NCBI RefSeq assembly: GCF_003052165.1
Contig: NZ_CP024869.1
Coordinates: 2,080,001 to 2,144,000, forward strand
DNA from: Dietzia sp. JS16-p6b
Lineage (GTDB): Bacteria; Actinomycetota; Actinomycetes; Mycobacteriales; Mycobacteriaceae
DNA length: 64,000 nt
Direction: 5' to 3'
Shown here: positions 29,096 to 38,630 of the stretch, one piece after another
How positions within the stretch are numbered: the first letter of the stretch is position 1
Layout: every line of letters begins with the position of its first letter
Position numbers and translations under genes: made by a program
Notes under the pieces: model-generated
Database searches by the model: none
Told to the model about the DNA's origin: nothing
What the model saw: only the letters and a program-made list of their open reading frames with translations

Positions 29096-29542
29096 TCAGG
29101 TGGCGGCGGGCTCCACGTAGGGCGCACGGGTCTTGAGGATGGCCCCCGTTTCCACCGCCAGCACCACGATGAGCGCGGCGATGACCGTGACCGCGAAGGC
29201 GGGGCGCGAGTAGAAATCGAACCGCGAGAGCGCGGCGACGATACCCATCGCCGCGAGGAGTTTGACCAGCCAGGTCCCCAGGACGACGGCCGCGGTCGTC
29301 TGCGGAGCCGAGTGCGCCGTGGCGATGACCACGATCGCCGTGGTGAGCACGAACGCACCGCCCACGGCGGCTCCCATCAGCGCGCCCCACAGCCCAGGGG
29401 TCCCGTCGATCGCGGTCCACACCGCGGCACCGACCACGGCGAGGACGGCCAGCGCCAGGGCGCCGAATCGGACCGCCTTGCGGAGACCTGCGGTGTGGGG
29501 ACTGTCGGCGGGCTGCGCGGGTGTCGCGGGAGTGTCCGTCAT
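29096..29542 (-). CDS. AtpI-like membrane protein (Rv1303-like)
   Basis: This is a 148-residue protein from ATG 29542 (MTDTPATPAQPADS) with four predicted membrane helices (about 27-45, 51-78, 83-103 and 112-132). Its place before atpB is that of AtpI, which assists c-ring assembly or magnesium supply in other bacteria, but sequence identity to AtpI is not obvious and the mycobacterial counterpart is uncharacterised. The upstream in-frame codon at 29599 would reach into wecA and adds nothing recognisable. wecA ends 10 bases upstream. Confidence 0.78.
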   Translation of the reverse strand: MTDTPATPAQPADSPHTAGLRKAVRFGALALAVLAVVGAAVWTAIDGTPGLWGALMGAAVGGAFVLTTAIVVIATAHSAPQTTAAVVLGTWLVKLLAAMGIVAALSRFDFYSRPAFAVTVIAALIVVLAVETGAILKTRAPYVEPAAT

Positions 29543-29552
29543 GACCAGCAGC

Positions 29553-30713
29553 CTAACCCGAGCCCCCTGGTTCGACGGTTCCGCGTTCGCCCCGCGCACT
29601 CCTCAACCTCGGGACCAGGGTGGCGGCCAGGACCGAGATGAGCCCGGCGGCGGCGAGCGGGACGATCACCTCGGTCGGGAGCATGGTCGCGCCGACGGCA
29701 CCGAACGCGATGAGCGAGACCCACGCGTAGATCACGAGCGCGACCCGCCGATGGGAGTGACCCAGATCCAGCAGACGGTGATGGAGATGCATCTTGTCCG
29801 GGGCGAAGGGGCTGCGGCCGGCGCCCACCCGACGGACCACCGCCATCACGAGGTCGAGCATCGGGACGAACATCGCCGCCGCGACGACGATCATCGGCGA
29901 GAGCAGGACGATCATCTCCTGTGGCCCGTACAGGCTCTGGGAGATCTTCCCTGACGCGCTGGTGGAGGCCGCGGCGAGGACCAGGCCGATCAGCATCGAC
30001 CCCGAATCACCCATGAAGATCCGCGCCGGTTGGAAGTTGTGCGGCAGGAAGCCCAGCAACGCCCCGGCGAGGACCGCCGTGACGAGGGCCGGGGGGTACG
30101 CCCCGACCGTGCCTCCCTGGTCGAGCATGATCCCGACGGAGAACACGCAGATCGCGGTGGCCGCGATGGCACCGAGCCCGGCGGCGAGGCCGTCCAGACC
30201 GTCGACGAAGTTCATCGCGTTGACGATGGCCAGCGTGAAGACCACGGTGAGCAGCCCCGCCTGGAGCTGATCCAGGACCAGGATGTTGCCGTCCCCGAAC
30301 GGGATGTACACCAGGTTCCAGGACACGCCCATGGCCACCAGGACGCCCGCCGCCGCCGCTTGACCTGCGAGTTTCGTGACAGCACCGAGGCCGAGGATGT
30401 CGTCGACGATGCCCACCAGCACGATCACCCCGCCCGCGATGATCGTCGCCTCGACGTCCGGGGCGAACGGCGGGAACGCCCGGTTGAGAGCGGGGAGCTG
30501 CGCGGACAGGTAGACGGCGACCAGCATTCCGGTGAAGATGCCGACCCCGCCGAGGCGGGGCGTCGGCACCACGTGCACGTCCCTGTCGCGGGGGTAGGCC
30601 AGTCCCCCGATCGCTGGTGCGACTCCTCTGACCAGACCTGTGACGGCGAACGTGACCAGGCCCGCCGTGACCGCGATGAGCAGGAGCTCGCGGAACGGAA
30701 CCCCTATGCCCAC
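29553..30713 (-). CDS. wecA: Undecaprenyl-phosphate N-acetylglucosaminyl 1-phosphate transferase (WecA/Rfe)
   Basis: This is a 386-residue polytopic membrane enzyme. In mycolata it links GlcNAc-1-phosphate to decaprenyl phosphate, the first step of the arabinogalactan linkage unit. Family motifs are seen: PTPRLGGVGIF, VGIVDDILGL (Asp pair), the magnesium-binding NAMNFVDGLDGLAAG, FMGDSGSMLIG and the HIHH-like MHLHHRLLDLGHS. About ten or eleven membrane helices can be drawn. The start is GTG 30713, followed by GIGVPFREL. It sits between tsaC and the AtpI-like gene as in M. tuberculosis (rfe). Confidence 0.94.
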   Translation of the reverse strand: MGIGVPFRELLLIAVTAGLVTFAVTGLVRGVAPAIGGLAYPRDRDVHVVPTPRLGGVGIFTGMLVAVYLSAQLPALNRAFPPFAPDVEATIIAGGVIVLVGIVDDILGLGAVTKLAGQAAAAGVLVAMGVSWNLVYIPFGDGNILVLDQLQAGLLTVVFTLAIVNAMNFVDGLDGLAAGLGAIAATAICVFSVGIMLDQGGTVGAYPPALVTAVLAGALLGFLPHNFQPARIFMGDSGSMLIGLVLAAASTSASGKISQSLYGPQEMIVLLSPMIVVAAAMFVPMLDLVMAVVRRVGAGRSPFAPDKMHLHHRLLDLGHSHRRVALVIYAWVSLIAFGAVGATMLPTEVIVPLAAAGLISVLAATLVPRLRSARGERGTVEPGGSG

Positions 30714-30729
30714 GCTCAGATCACCCCGG

Positions 30730-31383
30730 TCAGCCGCGCAGAGACGCGGCGTCGGTGTTCAGGACCTCCCCGACGCGCTCTGCGCTCACGGCCCCCTCCC
30801 GGACGATCCGGGGCGACGGTCCCGTGAGGTCGACGATCGTCGAGGGCTGGCCGACCGAGCACGGACCGCCATCCAGATAGACGGCGACCGAGTCGCCCAG
30901 CTGGTCGCGAGCCTCCGCGACCGTGGTCGCCGGGGGCTGCCCGGAGACGTTGGCGCTGGAGACGGCGAGCGGCCCGACCTCGCGGAGCAACTCGATCGCG
31001 ACGGGATGCAGCGGCATCCGGAGCATCACGGTGCCCTGGGTGTGTCCCAGGTTCCAGTTGAGGGACGGTGCCTGGTGCACGATCAGGCTCAGTCCGCCGG
31101 GCCAGAACGCCCGGATGAGGTCCCGTGCCGTCGCCGGCGTGCTCACGACCAGGCCGTCGATGGTCTCCCAGGAGCCCACCAGGACGGGCACGGGCATGTC
31201 CGGTCCGCGCCGCTTGGCGGAGAGCAGAAGGGTGACCGCATCGGGATCGAAGGCGTCGGCCGCGATGCCGTAGAGGGTGTCCGTGGGCGTCACGACGAGC
31301 CGACCGGCACGCAGTGCAGCGGCCGCGGAACTGAGGCCGACCTCTCGACCGGTGTCCTCGGTGCAGTCATAGGTGATGGTCAC
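30730..31383 (-). CDS. tsaC: L-threonylcarbamoyladenylate synthase (TsaC/Sua5 family)
   Basis: This enzyme makes threonylcarbamoyl-AMP from threonine, bicarbonate and ATP for the t6A37 modification of ANN-decoding tRNAs. The 217-residue protein has the YrdC fold with the signature VVTPTDTLYGIAADAF, LLLSAKRRGPDMPVPVLV, the KRxxxxP substrate site, and PVSSANVSGQPP-type segment (LAVSSANVSGQPPATT). It lacks the extra C-terminal Sua5 domain. The GTG start overlaps the prmC stop by 4 bases. Confidence 0.93.
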   Translation of the reverse strand: MTITYDCTEDTGREVGLSSAAAALRAGRLVVTPTDTLYGIAADAFDPDAVTLLLSAKRRGPDMPVPVLVGSWETIDGLVVSTPATARDLIRAFWPGGLSLIVHQAPSLNWNLGHTQGTVMLRMPLHPVAIELLREVGPLAVSSANVSGQPPATTVAEARDQLGDSVAVYLDGGPCSVGQPSTIVDLTGPSPRIVREGAVSAERVGEVLNTDAASLRG

Positions 31384-32318
31384 CGGGTGGTCCCCTTCCG
31401 GACTGTCGGATCGAGCTCGTCGTCGTCGTCACGATCGCCGAGTCTGGTCGCGGTGACGAACCGCGGACGTCCGGCGAGGTCGGTGTGCTGTTCCACGGTA
31501 CCGAAGCGTCCCTGCGCCTCGACCACCGCCGCGACGGCGGCGCCGGTCTCCTCGTCGTGCTCCACCGCGAGGTGACCCCCCGGTGCCAGGAGCGCGGCCG
31601 CGACACCGACGAGCGGCGAGATGACGGCGAGACCGTCGACTCCGCCGAACAGCGCGGTCGCCGGTTCGTGCCCGAGGACCTCCGCAGGGAGTTCGTCGGT
31701 CCGCGGGATGTACGGCGGGTTGGACACCACCGCGTCGACCCGACCCCGCAGTTCCGCCAGGATGCCGGGGTCCGTCGCGTCCCCGGAGTGCACCACGAGT
31801 GGAGTGTCCCCCGCGGCTTCCCGCTCGACGGCGTTGCGCCGCAGCCACGCCAGCGCCGGCTCGTGCAGTTCCACGGCGTGGACCCGGGCATCGGGTCGGG
31901 CATGGGCGATCTCGAGGGCGAGCGTTCCGCTACCGGCACAGAGGTCCACGACGATCGGGCCCGGTCCGTCGCCCGATGCGGGGAGCGCGGCCAGCGTGTC
32001 CTCCACGAGCAGCTCGGTCTCGGGCCTGGGGATGAAGACTCCGGGCCCGACCGCGAGATCCAGACGGCCCGACACGGCCCGCCCGAGGAGGTACTGGATC
32101 GGGGTGCGATCGGCGATGCGGGCAGCGATCATCCGGTTGATCTCCGCGAGCCGGGAGGCGTCCACCGCGGCGGCCAGTGGAAGCGCGGAGCGGTCTATCC
32201 CGAGGACATGCGCGCAGATCAGCTGCGCCTCCACGACGGCGGAGTCGACACCGGCGGCCCGCAGGTCATGCGCGGCCGACCTCACGACCGCGGTCGCCGG
32301 CACGGGGCGCGACTGCAC
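31380..32318 (-). CDS. prmC: Peptide chain release factor N5-glutamine methyltransferase PrmC
   Basis: PrmC methylates the glutamine of the GGQ motif in release factors; prfA is the gene just upstream. The 312-residue protein has an N-terminal helical domain (about 1-85, with RTPIQYLLGRAVSG) and a SAM-binding domain: FIPRPETELLVE, VVDLCAGSGTLALEIA and the glutamine-binding motif VSNPPYIPR. GTG 32318 gives a normal length and follows the prfA stop by 3 bases. This order (prfA-prmC-tsaC) is common in bacteria. Confidence 0.95.
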   Translation of the reverse strand: MQSRPVPATAVVRSAAHDLRAAGVDSAVVEAQLICAHVLGIDRSALPLAAAVDASRLAEINRMIAARIADRTPIQYLLGRAVSGRLDLAVGPGVFIPRPETELLVEDTLAALPASGDGPGPIVVDLCAGSGTLALEIAHARPDARVHAVELHEPALAWLRRNAVEREAAGDTPLVVHSGDATDPGILAELRGRVDAVVSNPPYIPRTDELPAEVLGHEPATALFGGVDGLAVISPLVGVAAALLAPGGHLAVEHDEETGAAVAAVVEAQGRFGTVEQHTDLAGRPRFVTATRLGDRDDDDELDPTVRKGTTR

Positions 32319-32321
32319 CGC

Positions 32322-33407
32322 CTAGGCGTCTTCCATGCGTCTGCGGCGGTCCTCGACCGCCAGTGCGTCGAGGACCGCGTCGAGGTCACCGTCGAGCACG
32401 GCGTCGAGATTGTGCGCCTTGAACCCGACCCGGTGATCGGCGATCCGGTTCTCGGGGAAGTTGTAGGTGCGGATGCGTTCCGACCGGTCGACGGTGCGGA
32501 TCTGGGTGGACCGCCCCTCCGAGGCCTCAGCGCTCGCGGCCTCCTCGGCGGCGGCCTGGAGCCGGGCGGCGAGCACCTCCAGTGCGCGCTGCTTGTTCTG
32601 CAGTTGACTACGTTCGTTCTGACACGTGACGACCGTCCCGGTGGGCAGGTGCGTGACCCGTACCGCCGAATCGGTGGTGTTGACCCCCTGGCCGCCCTTG
32701 CCCGACGAGCGGTACACGTCGATCCTCAGGTCCGACTCGTCGATCTCGACCGGCCCCACGTCCTCGGGCTCGGGGAAGACGAGCACCCCTGCGGCCGACG
32801 TGTGGACCCGGCCCTGCGACTCGGTGACCGGCACCCGTTGGACGCGGTGCACGCCGCCCTCGAACTTCAGGCGGGACCACACACCGTCCCTCGAGGGTTG
32901 ACGAGACCTGATCGAGAACGAGGCGTCCTTGTACCCGCCCAGATCGGACTCGGTCACCCCGAGCACCTCGACCACCCAGCCGTGCTTCTCCGCGTAACGC
33001 GTGTACATACGGGCGAGGTCCGCCGCGAACAGCGCCGACTCCTCCCCGCCCTCACCGGACTTGATCTCCATGAGCACGTCATCCCCGTCGTGGGGGTCTC
33101 GCGGTGCCAACAGGTCGGCCAACCGCGACTCCAGTCTCGTCACCTCCGCCGCCAACCGATCGGCCTCCTCGGCGAACGACGAGTCTTCGCCGGCCAGCTC
33201 ACGCGCGGCGGCCAGGTCGCCCCGGGTGGACTCCAGAGCCCGGTGGCACTGCACCACGGGAGTCAGCTCGGCGAATCGTTTGCCCACCCTGCGCGCGGCC
33301 ACCGGGTCCTCGTGGAGCGCGGGGTCGGACAGCTGCGCCTCGAGACCCCCGTACTCCGAGAGGACATCGTCGATGGAGGACGGCGAACGCCCCGGGGCCT
33401 GCGTCAC
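32322..33407 (-). CDS. prfA: Peptide chain release factor 1
   Basis: RF1 reads UAA and UAG stop codons and frees the peptide. The 361-residue protein contains the PxT tripeptide-anticodon region and the catalytic GGQ loop ([24 protein letters not shown]). The middle segment [29 protein letters not shown] is diagnostic of the family. The start GTG 33407 overlaps the rho stop. The C-terminal segment [16 protein letters not shown] is complete. Confidence 0.97.
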   Translation of the reverse strand: MTQAPGRSPSSIDDVLSEYGGLEAQLSDPALHEDPVAARRVGKRFAELTPVVQCHRALESTRGDLAAARELAGEDSSFAEEADRLAAEVTRLESRLADLLAPRDPHDGDDVLMEIKSGEGGEESALFAADLARMYTRYAEKHGWVVEVLGVTESDLGGYKDASFSIRSRQPSRDGVWSRLKFEGGVHRVQRVPVTESQGRVHTSAAGVLVFPEPEDVGPVEIDESDLRIDVYRSSGKGGQGVNTTDSAVRVTHLPTGTVVTCQNERSQLQNKQRALEVLAARLQAAAEEAASAEASEGRSTQIRTVDRSERIRTYNFPENRIADHRVGFKAHNLDAVLDGDLDAVLDALAVEDRRRRMEDA

Positions 33408-35506
33408 TCCTCGTCCTGCGGCAGGGTCGGAGTCGTCTTTGCCACCTGCAGGAGGAATTCGTAGTTGGTGTTGGTCTTGCGCAGCTGCGACATCAGCAGG
33501 TCGATCGCCTGATGCGAGTCGAGGCCCGACAGCACCCTCCGCAGCTTGTGCATGACACCGGCCTCCTCCGGCGTCATCAAGAGCTCCTCCTTGCGGGTGC
33601 CCGAGGGCCCCACGTCGACCGCGGGGAAGACGCGCCGCTCAGCGATGCGCCGGTCCAGCTTGAGTTCCGCGTTACCGGTGCCCTTGAACTCCTCGAAGAT
33701 CACCGTGTCACCGGCGGACCCCGTCTCGACCATCGCGGTGGAGATGATGGTGAGGGAGCCACCGTTCTCGATGTTGCGTGCCGCTCCCAGGAACCGCTTG
33801 GGCGGGTAGAGCGCGGTGGAGTCGACACCGCCGGACAGGATGCGACCCGAGGCGGGAGAGGAGTTGTTGTAGGCGCGACCCAACCGGGTGATGGAATCGA
33901 GGAGGACCACGACGTCCTGGCCCATCTCCACAAGTCGCTTGGCGCGTTCTATCGCGAGCTCCGCGACCTGGGTGTGATCCGACGGCGGGCGGTCGAAGGT
34001 CGAGGCGATGACCTCGCCGTTGACCGAACGCTGCATATCGGTCACCTCCTCGGGTCGCTCGTCGACGAGCACGACCATGAGATGACACTCGGGGTTGTTG
34101 ATGGCGATCGAGTTGGCGATGTTCTGCAGGATCGTGGTCTTGCCCGCCTTGGGCGGGGAGACGATGAGCGCCCGCTGGCCCTTGCCGATGGGCATGATCA
34201 GATCGATCACCCGGGTCGAGAGGACGTTCTTCTCGGTCTCGAGACGCAGACGCTGGTTGGGGTAAAGCGGCGTGAGCTTGCCGAACTCCGGGCGATTGCG
34301 CGCGTCTTCCGGGGGACCCCCGTTGACCGAGTCGATCCTGGCCAGCGGGTTGAACTTCGCCCTGTTCTTCCCACCCTGACCGCCGCCGCGACCCCCGCCC
34401 TGGCCGCCGCCGGACCCGTCGTTCTGGGCGTCACCCTGACCGTCCCGCGGCATCTTGACCGCGCCCGTGATCGCATCGCCGCGACGCAGACCGTACTTGC
34501 GGATCATGTTCATCGAGACGTAGACGTCGTTCGACCCCGCGAGGTAGCCCGAGGTACGGACGAACGCGTAGTTGTCCAGGACGTCGAGGATGCCCGCGAC
34601 CGGTTGGAGGACGTCGTCGTCCCGCACCTCGGTCTCGCCCTCCTGCGGACGGCCACCGCCACCACCGCGGTTGCGCTCGCGCCGCCGGCGGCTCCGCCGA
34701 CCGCGGCCGCTCCCGTCGTCGTCGTCACGGTTCTGACCGTCGCCCCGCGGGCCGCTGTCTCCGCCCTGGTTGCCCTGGTTGCCCTGGTTGCGGGGGTTAC
34801 CGGAATCGCCGCCCTGCTGGTCGCGACCGCGACCGCGGCCGCCCTGCTGATCACGTCCCTGGTTGTCGCGGCCCTGGTTGTCGCGACCCTGGTTGTCGCG
34901 GCCCTGGTTCTCGCGGCCCTGGTTGTCGCGGCCCGACTGGCCCTGGTCCTGGCGGCCCGACTGCTGCTCGTCGCGGTGCTGCCCGCCCCGTCGCTGTCGG
35001 GTGCCCTGGTTCTGGGACTCCTGCGGGTTCTGGCCCTGCTGCTGGTTCTGCGCCTGACCGCCGCCGCGGGCAGCCTCGTCCCGACGGTCACGATCGCCCG
35101 GGTCCTGCCCGTCGCCGCGGCTCTGACCTTCGTCGCGGCGGGCATCCTGATCCACGTTCTTCGCCTGTCCCCCGGTCCTCTGACCACCCCCGGCCCTCCG
35201 TCCGGTAGCGGCCTTCTGCCCCTCCGCGGCCTCCTGGCCGTCCTGCCCGGGGGCGGTGTCCGCAGCCGCGGCCGGCGTGGACTCGGCGGGAGTCCGGGCG
35301 GGCGAGGACTGGGCGGGCGAGGACTGGGCGGCAGCCTGGGACCGTCCACCGCGGGCGGCGTCGATCATCGCCACCAGATCGCTCTTGCGCTTACCTGACA
35401 GCCCCTTGAGGCCCATCTGCTGGGCGAGAGACTTGAGGTCCGCCAGACGCATGGCTGCCAGTGCAGCCCCCTGCGGAGGTGTGGAGTGGGTTTCCGTCGA
35501 GGTCAC
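33404..35506 (-). CDS. rho: Transcription termination factor Rho with large R/G/N/Q-rich insertion
   Basis: Rho is the hexameric RNA helicase that ends transcription. The protein has 700 residues, against 419 in E. coli. It begins with the Rho N-terminal domain (residues 15-50, [31 protein letters not shown]). Residues of about 55-285 are a low-complexity insertion rich in Gln, Gly, Arg, Asn and Asp with tandem NQGRD units. The cold-shock-like RNA-binding domain follows ([19 protein letters not shown]), then the ATPase core with Walker [25 protein letters not shown] and the Q-loop/R-loop region ([15 protein letters not shown]). Such insertions are known in actinobacterial Rho and help RNA binding on G+C-rich transcripts. 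The start ATG 35506 has AAAGGACAC upstream. Confidence 0.96.
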   Translation of the reverse strand: MTSTETHSTPPQGAALAAMRLADLKSLAQQMGLKGLSGKRKSDLVAMIDAARGGRSQAAAQSSPAQSSPARTPAESTPAAAADTAPGQDGQEAAEGQKAATGRRAGGGQRTGGQAKNVDQDARRDEGQSRGDGQDPGDRDRRDEAARGGGQAQNQQQGQNPQESQNQGTRQRRGGQHRDEQQSGRQDQGQSGRDNQGRENQGRDNQGRDNQGRDNQGRDQQGGRGRGRDQQGGDSGNPRNQGNQGNQGGDSGPRGDGQNRDDDDGSGRGRRSRRRRERNRGGGGGRPQEGETEVRDDDVLQPVAGILDVLDNYAFVRTSGYLAGSNDVYVSMNMIRKYGLRRGDAITGAVKMPRDGQGDAQNDGSGGGQGGGRGGGQGGKNRAKFNPLARIDSVNGGPPEDARNRPEFGKLTPLYPNQRLRLETEKNVLSTRVIDLIMPIGKGQRALIVSPPKAGKTTILQNIANSIAINNPECHLMVVLVDERPEEVTDMQRSVNGEVIASTFDRPPSDHTQVAELAIERAKRLVEMGQDVVVLLDSITRLGRAYNNSSPASGRILSGGVDSTALYPPKRFLGAARNIENGGSLTIISTAMVETGSAGDTVIFEEFKGTGNAELKLDRRIAERRVFPAVDVGPSGTRKEELLMTPEEAGVMHKLRRVLSGLDSHQAIDLLMSQLRKTNTNYEFLLQVAKTTPTLPQDEE
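34764..34790 (-). repeat. Three tandem 9-base units in rho (NQG repeats)
   Basis: Three exact copies of CCCTGGTTG (plus strand) encode repeated Asn-Gln-Gly in the Rho insertion. They lie close to the longer 15-base repeats and probably arose by slippage. Confidence 0.85.
34857..34931 (-). repeat. Five tandem 15-base units in rho
   Basis: Five adjacent copies of CCCTGGTTGTCGCGG (plus strand), the second and fourth with one change each, encode the (R/E)DNQGR-type repeats of the Rho insertion. The copy number is likely variable between strains. Confidence 0.9.
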
Positions 35507-35565
35507 GGGTGTCCTTTCTGGGCCCGGACCGAGTCGGTGTCAACCGCTCCGCGCCGGGCAACTGT

Positions 35566-35589
35566 CCGGGACGCAGACACGCGTCCCGG
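35566..35589 (-). promoter_or_regulatory. Hairpin in the rho leader
   Basis: Nine-base perfect arms (35566-35574, 35581-35589) enclose a 6-base loop, about 60 bases before the rho start codon. Rho genes are commonly autoregulated through their leaders; whether this stem takes part cannot be told. Confidence 0.4.
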
Positions 35590-35861
35590 GTGGCCGCTGA
35601 GGCCTTCCGTGGCGGCGAACTGGCCGGACACGGAGTCGTCTGAGGGGGATGTGCACGAGGTGATTCCTGCCGGGTCGGCTTCATGTTGACCGTCGACGTC
35701 GGACGAGACCCACTCACGGGCACGACAATCCCGATTGGCCACGCGCCGTTCGGCCGCTCCCCCCGGGACCGCCTCGCGGACTGCTCACCGCTGGCGGGGT
35801 AAGCGTACGGGAGATGTCTCGGGATTCAGGGACGACCGGGCGTCCGTGGCTTCAGAAAAGC

Positions 35862-35867
35862 ATACTA
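35862..35867 (-). promoter_or_regulatory. Candidate -10 element for rho
   Basis: TAGTAT on the minus strand lies in the only A+T-rich patch of the gap. It fits TAnnnT; a -35 is not evident. Confidence 0.35.
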
Positions 35868-35979
35868 CCCGCTGTCCGCCCCACACGCGTCCCCCTCGCG
35901 AGTCCCGCCTGGCGTGTCCTCATCCCCACCGGCGGGCGGTAACCTAACAGCCCACTGCGGCCGAGTGGAAGGAGGTCCG

Positions 35980-37650
35980 ATGTTCGGAACGATGCTCGAG
36001 ACCCCGTTGCTCGTGTCGCGGATCCTCGACCACGCCGCGGAGCGACACTCGAGCTCCACTGTCACCGGTTTCGTCGGCGACATGGTGCCGAGGACCTCCC
36101 GGTTCGACGTGATCGCGGCCCGGGCCGCGGCCACTGCGCACGCCCTGACAGATCTCGGTGTGGGTGGCGGCGACGTGGTGGCCGTCCTGTCCGGCAGCCG
36201 CCCCGAGGTCATCGAGTCGATGTTCGCGATCCCGTCGATGGGCGCGGCGGTTCTCTCGCTCAACGTCTTCCGATCCCGGTCGTTCCTGCTCGCCGCGCTG
36301 CGCGACAACGACGTCTCGGTGCTGCTGGTCGATCCGGAGTTGCTGCCCCGCGCACTCGATGTGATCGACGATCTGGAGCACGCACCCCACCTCGTCGTGT
36401 TCGATGACGAGGTTCACGGGGACACCACAGCGCCGTCCGGGGACCGACACGGCGGGCAGCTCCACGCCCTCGAGACACTCCTCGACGGGCGACCGACCAC
36501 CTTCCCGTGGCCTGAGCTCGACGAACGCACCGCCGCCGCGCTCGCATACACCTCCGGCACGACGGGCCTGTCGAAAGCGGTGGCGTTCACGCACCGGTCG
36601 ATCTGGCTTCACTCCATGCAGATGTGCATGGCCGAGAGTGCCGCGCTCCGTAGTGGGGACAGCGTCCTGACGACCGTGCCGATGCACCACGTGCTGTCCT
36701 GGGGACTGCCGTACGCGGCCTTCATGACCGGGGCCAGCATCATCACCGCCCGGCCGCGGCCGGGTCAGGCCATGCACTCCGGACGCGAGCTGGCGGAGCT
36801 ACTGGCCACGTTCAGGCCCAACAAGGTCGCGACGACGCCGGCCTCGCTCCAACGCCTCCTGCGACACCTGGAGAACCACCCGCAGCCACTGGGCCACCTG
36901 AGCGAGGTCCTGGTCGGCGGCTCTCCGGTGCCGGAGGCGCTGTTCGACGCCTTCGTCACCCGGCACGGGGTCACCATCATGCAGGCCTACGGCCTCACGG
37001 AGTCCAGCCCGATCGCCACCTTCGCCCGCGCCGATCCCCACTCCTCGGCGACCCATCGCCGGGCCCAGATCCTCGGACAGGGCCGGTTTCCCGCCGGGGT
37101 CGACGCCCGGATCGTCGAGTCCGGACGAGTCCTTCCGAACGACGGGTGGTCCGTCGGCGAACTCCAGATCAGGGGCCCGTGGGTCACCGCTCGCTATCTG
37201 GGCGACGACGCCACCGACCGGTTCGTCGACGGGTGGCTGCGCACCGGGGACATGGCCACCATCTCCCCGCGGGGCTACCTCGACGTGGTCGACCGGGTGG
37301 ACGACATCATCGCCTCGGGAGGCGAGCTGATCTCCTCGGTGGAACTCGAGCACGCCGTCCTCCGGGACGATCGGGTGGCCGATGCAGCGGTGATCGGGGT
37401 GCCGGACGAACGCTGGGGCAACCGCCCTATGGTCCTGGTCCACCTCAAACCCGGCGCGTCGGCCACCGCCCGGGCCCTCTGGGACTCACTCGAGGGCCAC
37501 GTCGACCTGTGGAAACGACCGGATCACTGGGCCTTCGTCGACGACATCCCGCGCACGTCGGTGGGAAAGTACGACAAGCGGGCCATCCGTTCGCTGCACG
37601 CCGAGGGGGCCTATCGGGTCACCACCATCTCGCCCGGCTCCGCCACCTGA
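35980..37650 (+). CDS. AMP-dependent long-chain acyl-CoA synthetase family protein
   Basis: This is a 556-residue ANL-superfamily enzyme from ATG 35980, supported by GAAGGAGG 4 bases upstream. Motifs are the phosphate loop AYTSGTTGLSKAVAFTHRS (about residue 190), VPMHHVLSWGLPYAA, MQAYGLTESSP, the hinge WLRTGDMATISPRGYLDVVDRVDDIIASGGELIS and the C-terminal lysine in RTSVGKYDKR. It differs from the first ligase in this window (phosphate loop SKAV instead of RPKG). The substrate may be a fatty or other carboxylic acid. It lies alone on the plus strand between thrB and rho, genes that are near neighbours in M. tuberculosis, so it looks like an insertion into a conserved block. Confidence 0.87.
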   Translation: MFGTMLETPLLVSRILDHAAERHSSSTVTGFVGDMVPRTSRFDVIAARAAATAHALTDLGVGGGDVVAVLSGSRPEVIESMFAIPSMGAAVLSLNVFRSRSFLLAALRDNDVSVLLVDPELLPRALDVIDDLEHAPHLVVFDDEVHGDTTAPSGDRHGGQLHALETLLDGRPTTFPWPELDERTAAALAYTSGTTGLSKAVAFTHRSIWLHSMQMCMAESAALRSGDSVLTTVPMHHVLSWGLPYAAFMTGASIITARPRPGQAMHSGRELAELLATFRPNKVATTPASLQRLLRHLENHPQPLGHLSEVLVGGSPVPEALFDAFVTRHGVTIMQAYGLTESSPIATFARADPHSSATHRRAQILGQGRFPAGVDARIVESGRVLPNDGWSVGELQIRGPWVTARYLGDDATDRFVDGWLRTGDMATISPRGYLDVVDRVDDIIASGGELISSVELEHAVLRDDRVADAAVIGVPDERWGNRPMVLVHLKPGASATARALWDSLEGHVDLWKRPDHWAFVDDIPRTSVGKYDKRAIRSLHAEGAYRVTTISPGSAT

Positions 37651-37667
37651 TCAGGCGTGGGCTGTGC

Positions 37668-38630
37668 TCACTGCGCGGCGAGTACCCGGGCGCCCTCGGC
37701 GATCTCGAGGTCCAGAACCTGCCACCCCCGCGCCTCGGCGTCAGCGCGCAGGTCGGTCGGCAGCGGGCTGGTCCCCAGCACCAGCACGGTGGGTCCTGCT
37801 CCGGAGACCGTGGCGGCCAGACCCCGGTCCCTGAGCCGGGCGATCCACTCCGTCGTGCCGACGAGCGCCGGGGCCCGGTAGGACTGGTGCAGTCGGTCCT
37901 CGGTCGCGGCGAGCAGGAACTCCGGATGCGAGGCCAGCGCCACCGACATCAGGGCGGCTCTACTGGCGTTGAAGGCCGCATCCTCGTGGGGCACCTTCTC
38001 CGGGAGCAGACCGCGCGTCTGAGCCGTCGACGAGGTCTCGGACGGCACCAGCACGGTGGCGACGATCGTCGGGTCCACCTCCATACGGACCGCCCGGTAG
38101 GTCACCGCGGTCGCCGACCTCTCGGTCCACGAGACCACCACCCCACCGAGTACGCTGGCCGCGGCGTTGTCGGGATGTCCCTCGAACTCGCTCGCCAGCT
38201 GCACCAGGTGCTCGTCGGTCAACACCTGACCCATCAGCCCGTTCGCCGCGACCAATCCCCCCACCGCCGCCGACGCGGAGGAACCGAGACCCCGGGAGTG
38301 CGGGATCGCGTTGGTACAGGAGATCCTGACCCCGGGCGCGCCCGTGCCACCGGCACGCAGACCGGCTTCCACCGCCTTGGCGACGAGGTGTGAGGCGTCT
38401 GCAGGGACCTGCCCCGCCCCCTCCCCCGAGACCTCGAGTTCCAGGCCCGAGGCGATCGTCGTCACCGTGATGGTGTCGTACAGGCCCAGCGCCACACCGA
38501 GGGCGTCGAATCCCGGCCCGAGGTTGGCGCTGGAGGCGGGCACCTCGACGGTGACCGAGCAGCCGACCGGCAGGATGCGTCCCCCGGAGCTGCCGAAGAC
38601 CTCCGGGCCGGCGCCGCTCACGGCGCTCAT
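37668..38630 (-). CDS. thrB: Homoserine kinase
   Basis: This GHMP-family kinase phosphorylates homoserine for threonine synthesis. The 320-residue protein has motif 1 [18 protein letters not shown], the ATP-binding motif 2 [17 protein letters not shown] and motif 3 [13 protein letters not shown]. It is the last gene of the operon argS-lysA-hom-thrC-thrB and its start overlaps the thrC stop by 4 bases. The stop faces the acyl-CoA ligase stop at 17 bases, with no terminator hairpin seen. Confidence 0.96.
   Translation of the reverse strand: MSAVSGAGPEVFGSSGGRILPVGCSVTVEVPASSANLGPGFDALGVALGLYDTITVTTIASGLELEVSGEGAGQVPADASHLVAKAVEAGLRAGGTGAPGVRISCTNAIPHSRGLGSSASAAVGGLVAANGLMGQVLTDEHLVQLASEFEGHPDNAAASVLGGVVVSWTERSATAVTYRAVRMEVDPTIVATVLVPSETSSTAQTRGLLPEKVPHEDAAFNASRAALMSVALASHPEFLLAATEDRLHQSYRAPALVGTTEWIARLRDRGLAATVSGAGPTVLVLGTSPLPTDLRADAEARGWQVLDLEIAEGARVLAAQ

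Larger units (their letters stand above)
35507..35979. other. 473-base gap holding the rho leader and the start region of the acyl-CoA ligase gene
   Basis: No convincing gene is seen here; the short open frames lack family likeness and mostly lack ribosome sites. On the minus strand TAGTAT (35867 to 35862) could be the rho -10, implying a leader of about 350 bases. A 9-base-pair hairpin lies near the rho start. The last 20 bases contain the GAAGGAGG ribosome site of the plus-strand acyl-CoA ligase. Confidence 0.55.

Noticed and set aside
34764-34931. Possible CRISPR-like repeat array
   Set aside because: The units are 9 and 15 bases, have no spacers between them and lie in frame within rho, so they are coding tandem repeats.
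33104-35398. A 764-codon plus-strand open frame antisense to rho, with hydrophobic Val/Ala/Leu stretches
   Set aside because: The hydrophobic runs are the complement of the Gln/Asn/Arg/Gly repeats of Rho. The rho frame is strongly supported.
35503-35742. A 79-codon leader peptide upstream of rho
   Set aside because: It has no clear ribosome site, no family likeness and ordinary background composition, so I could not support it as a gene.
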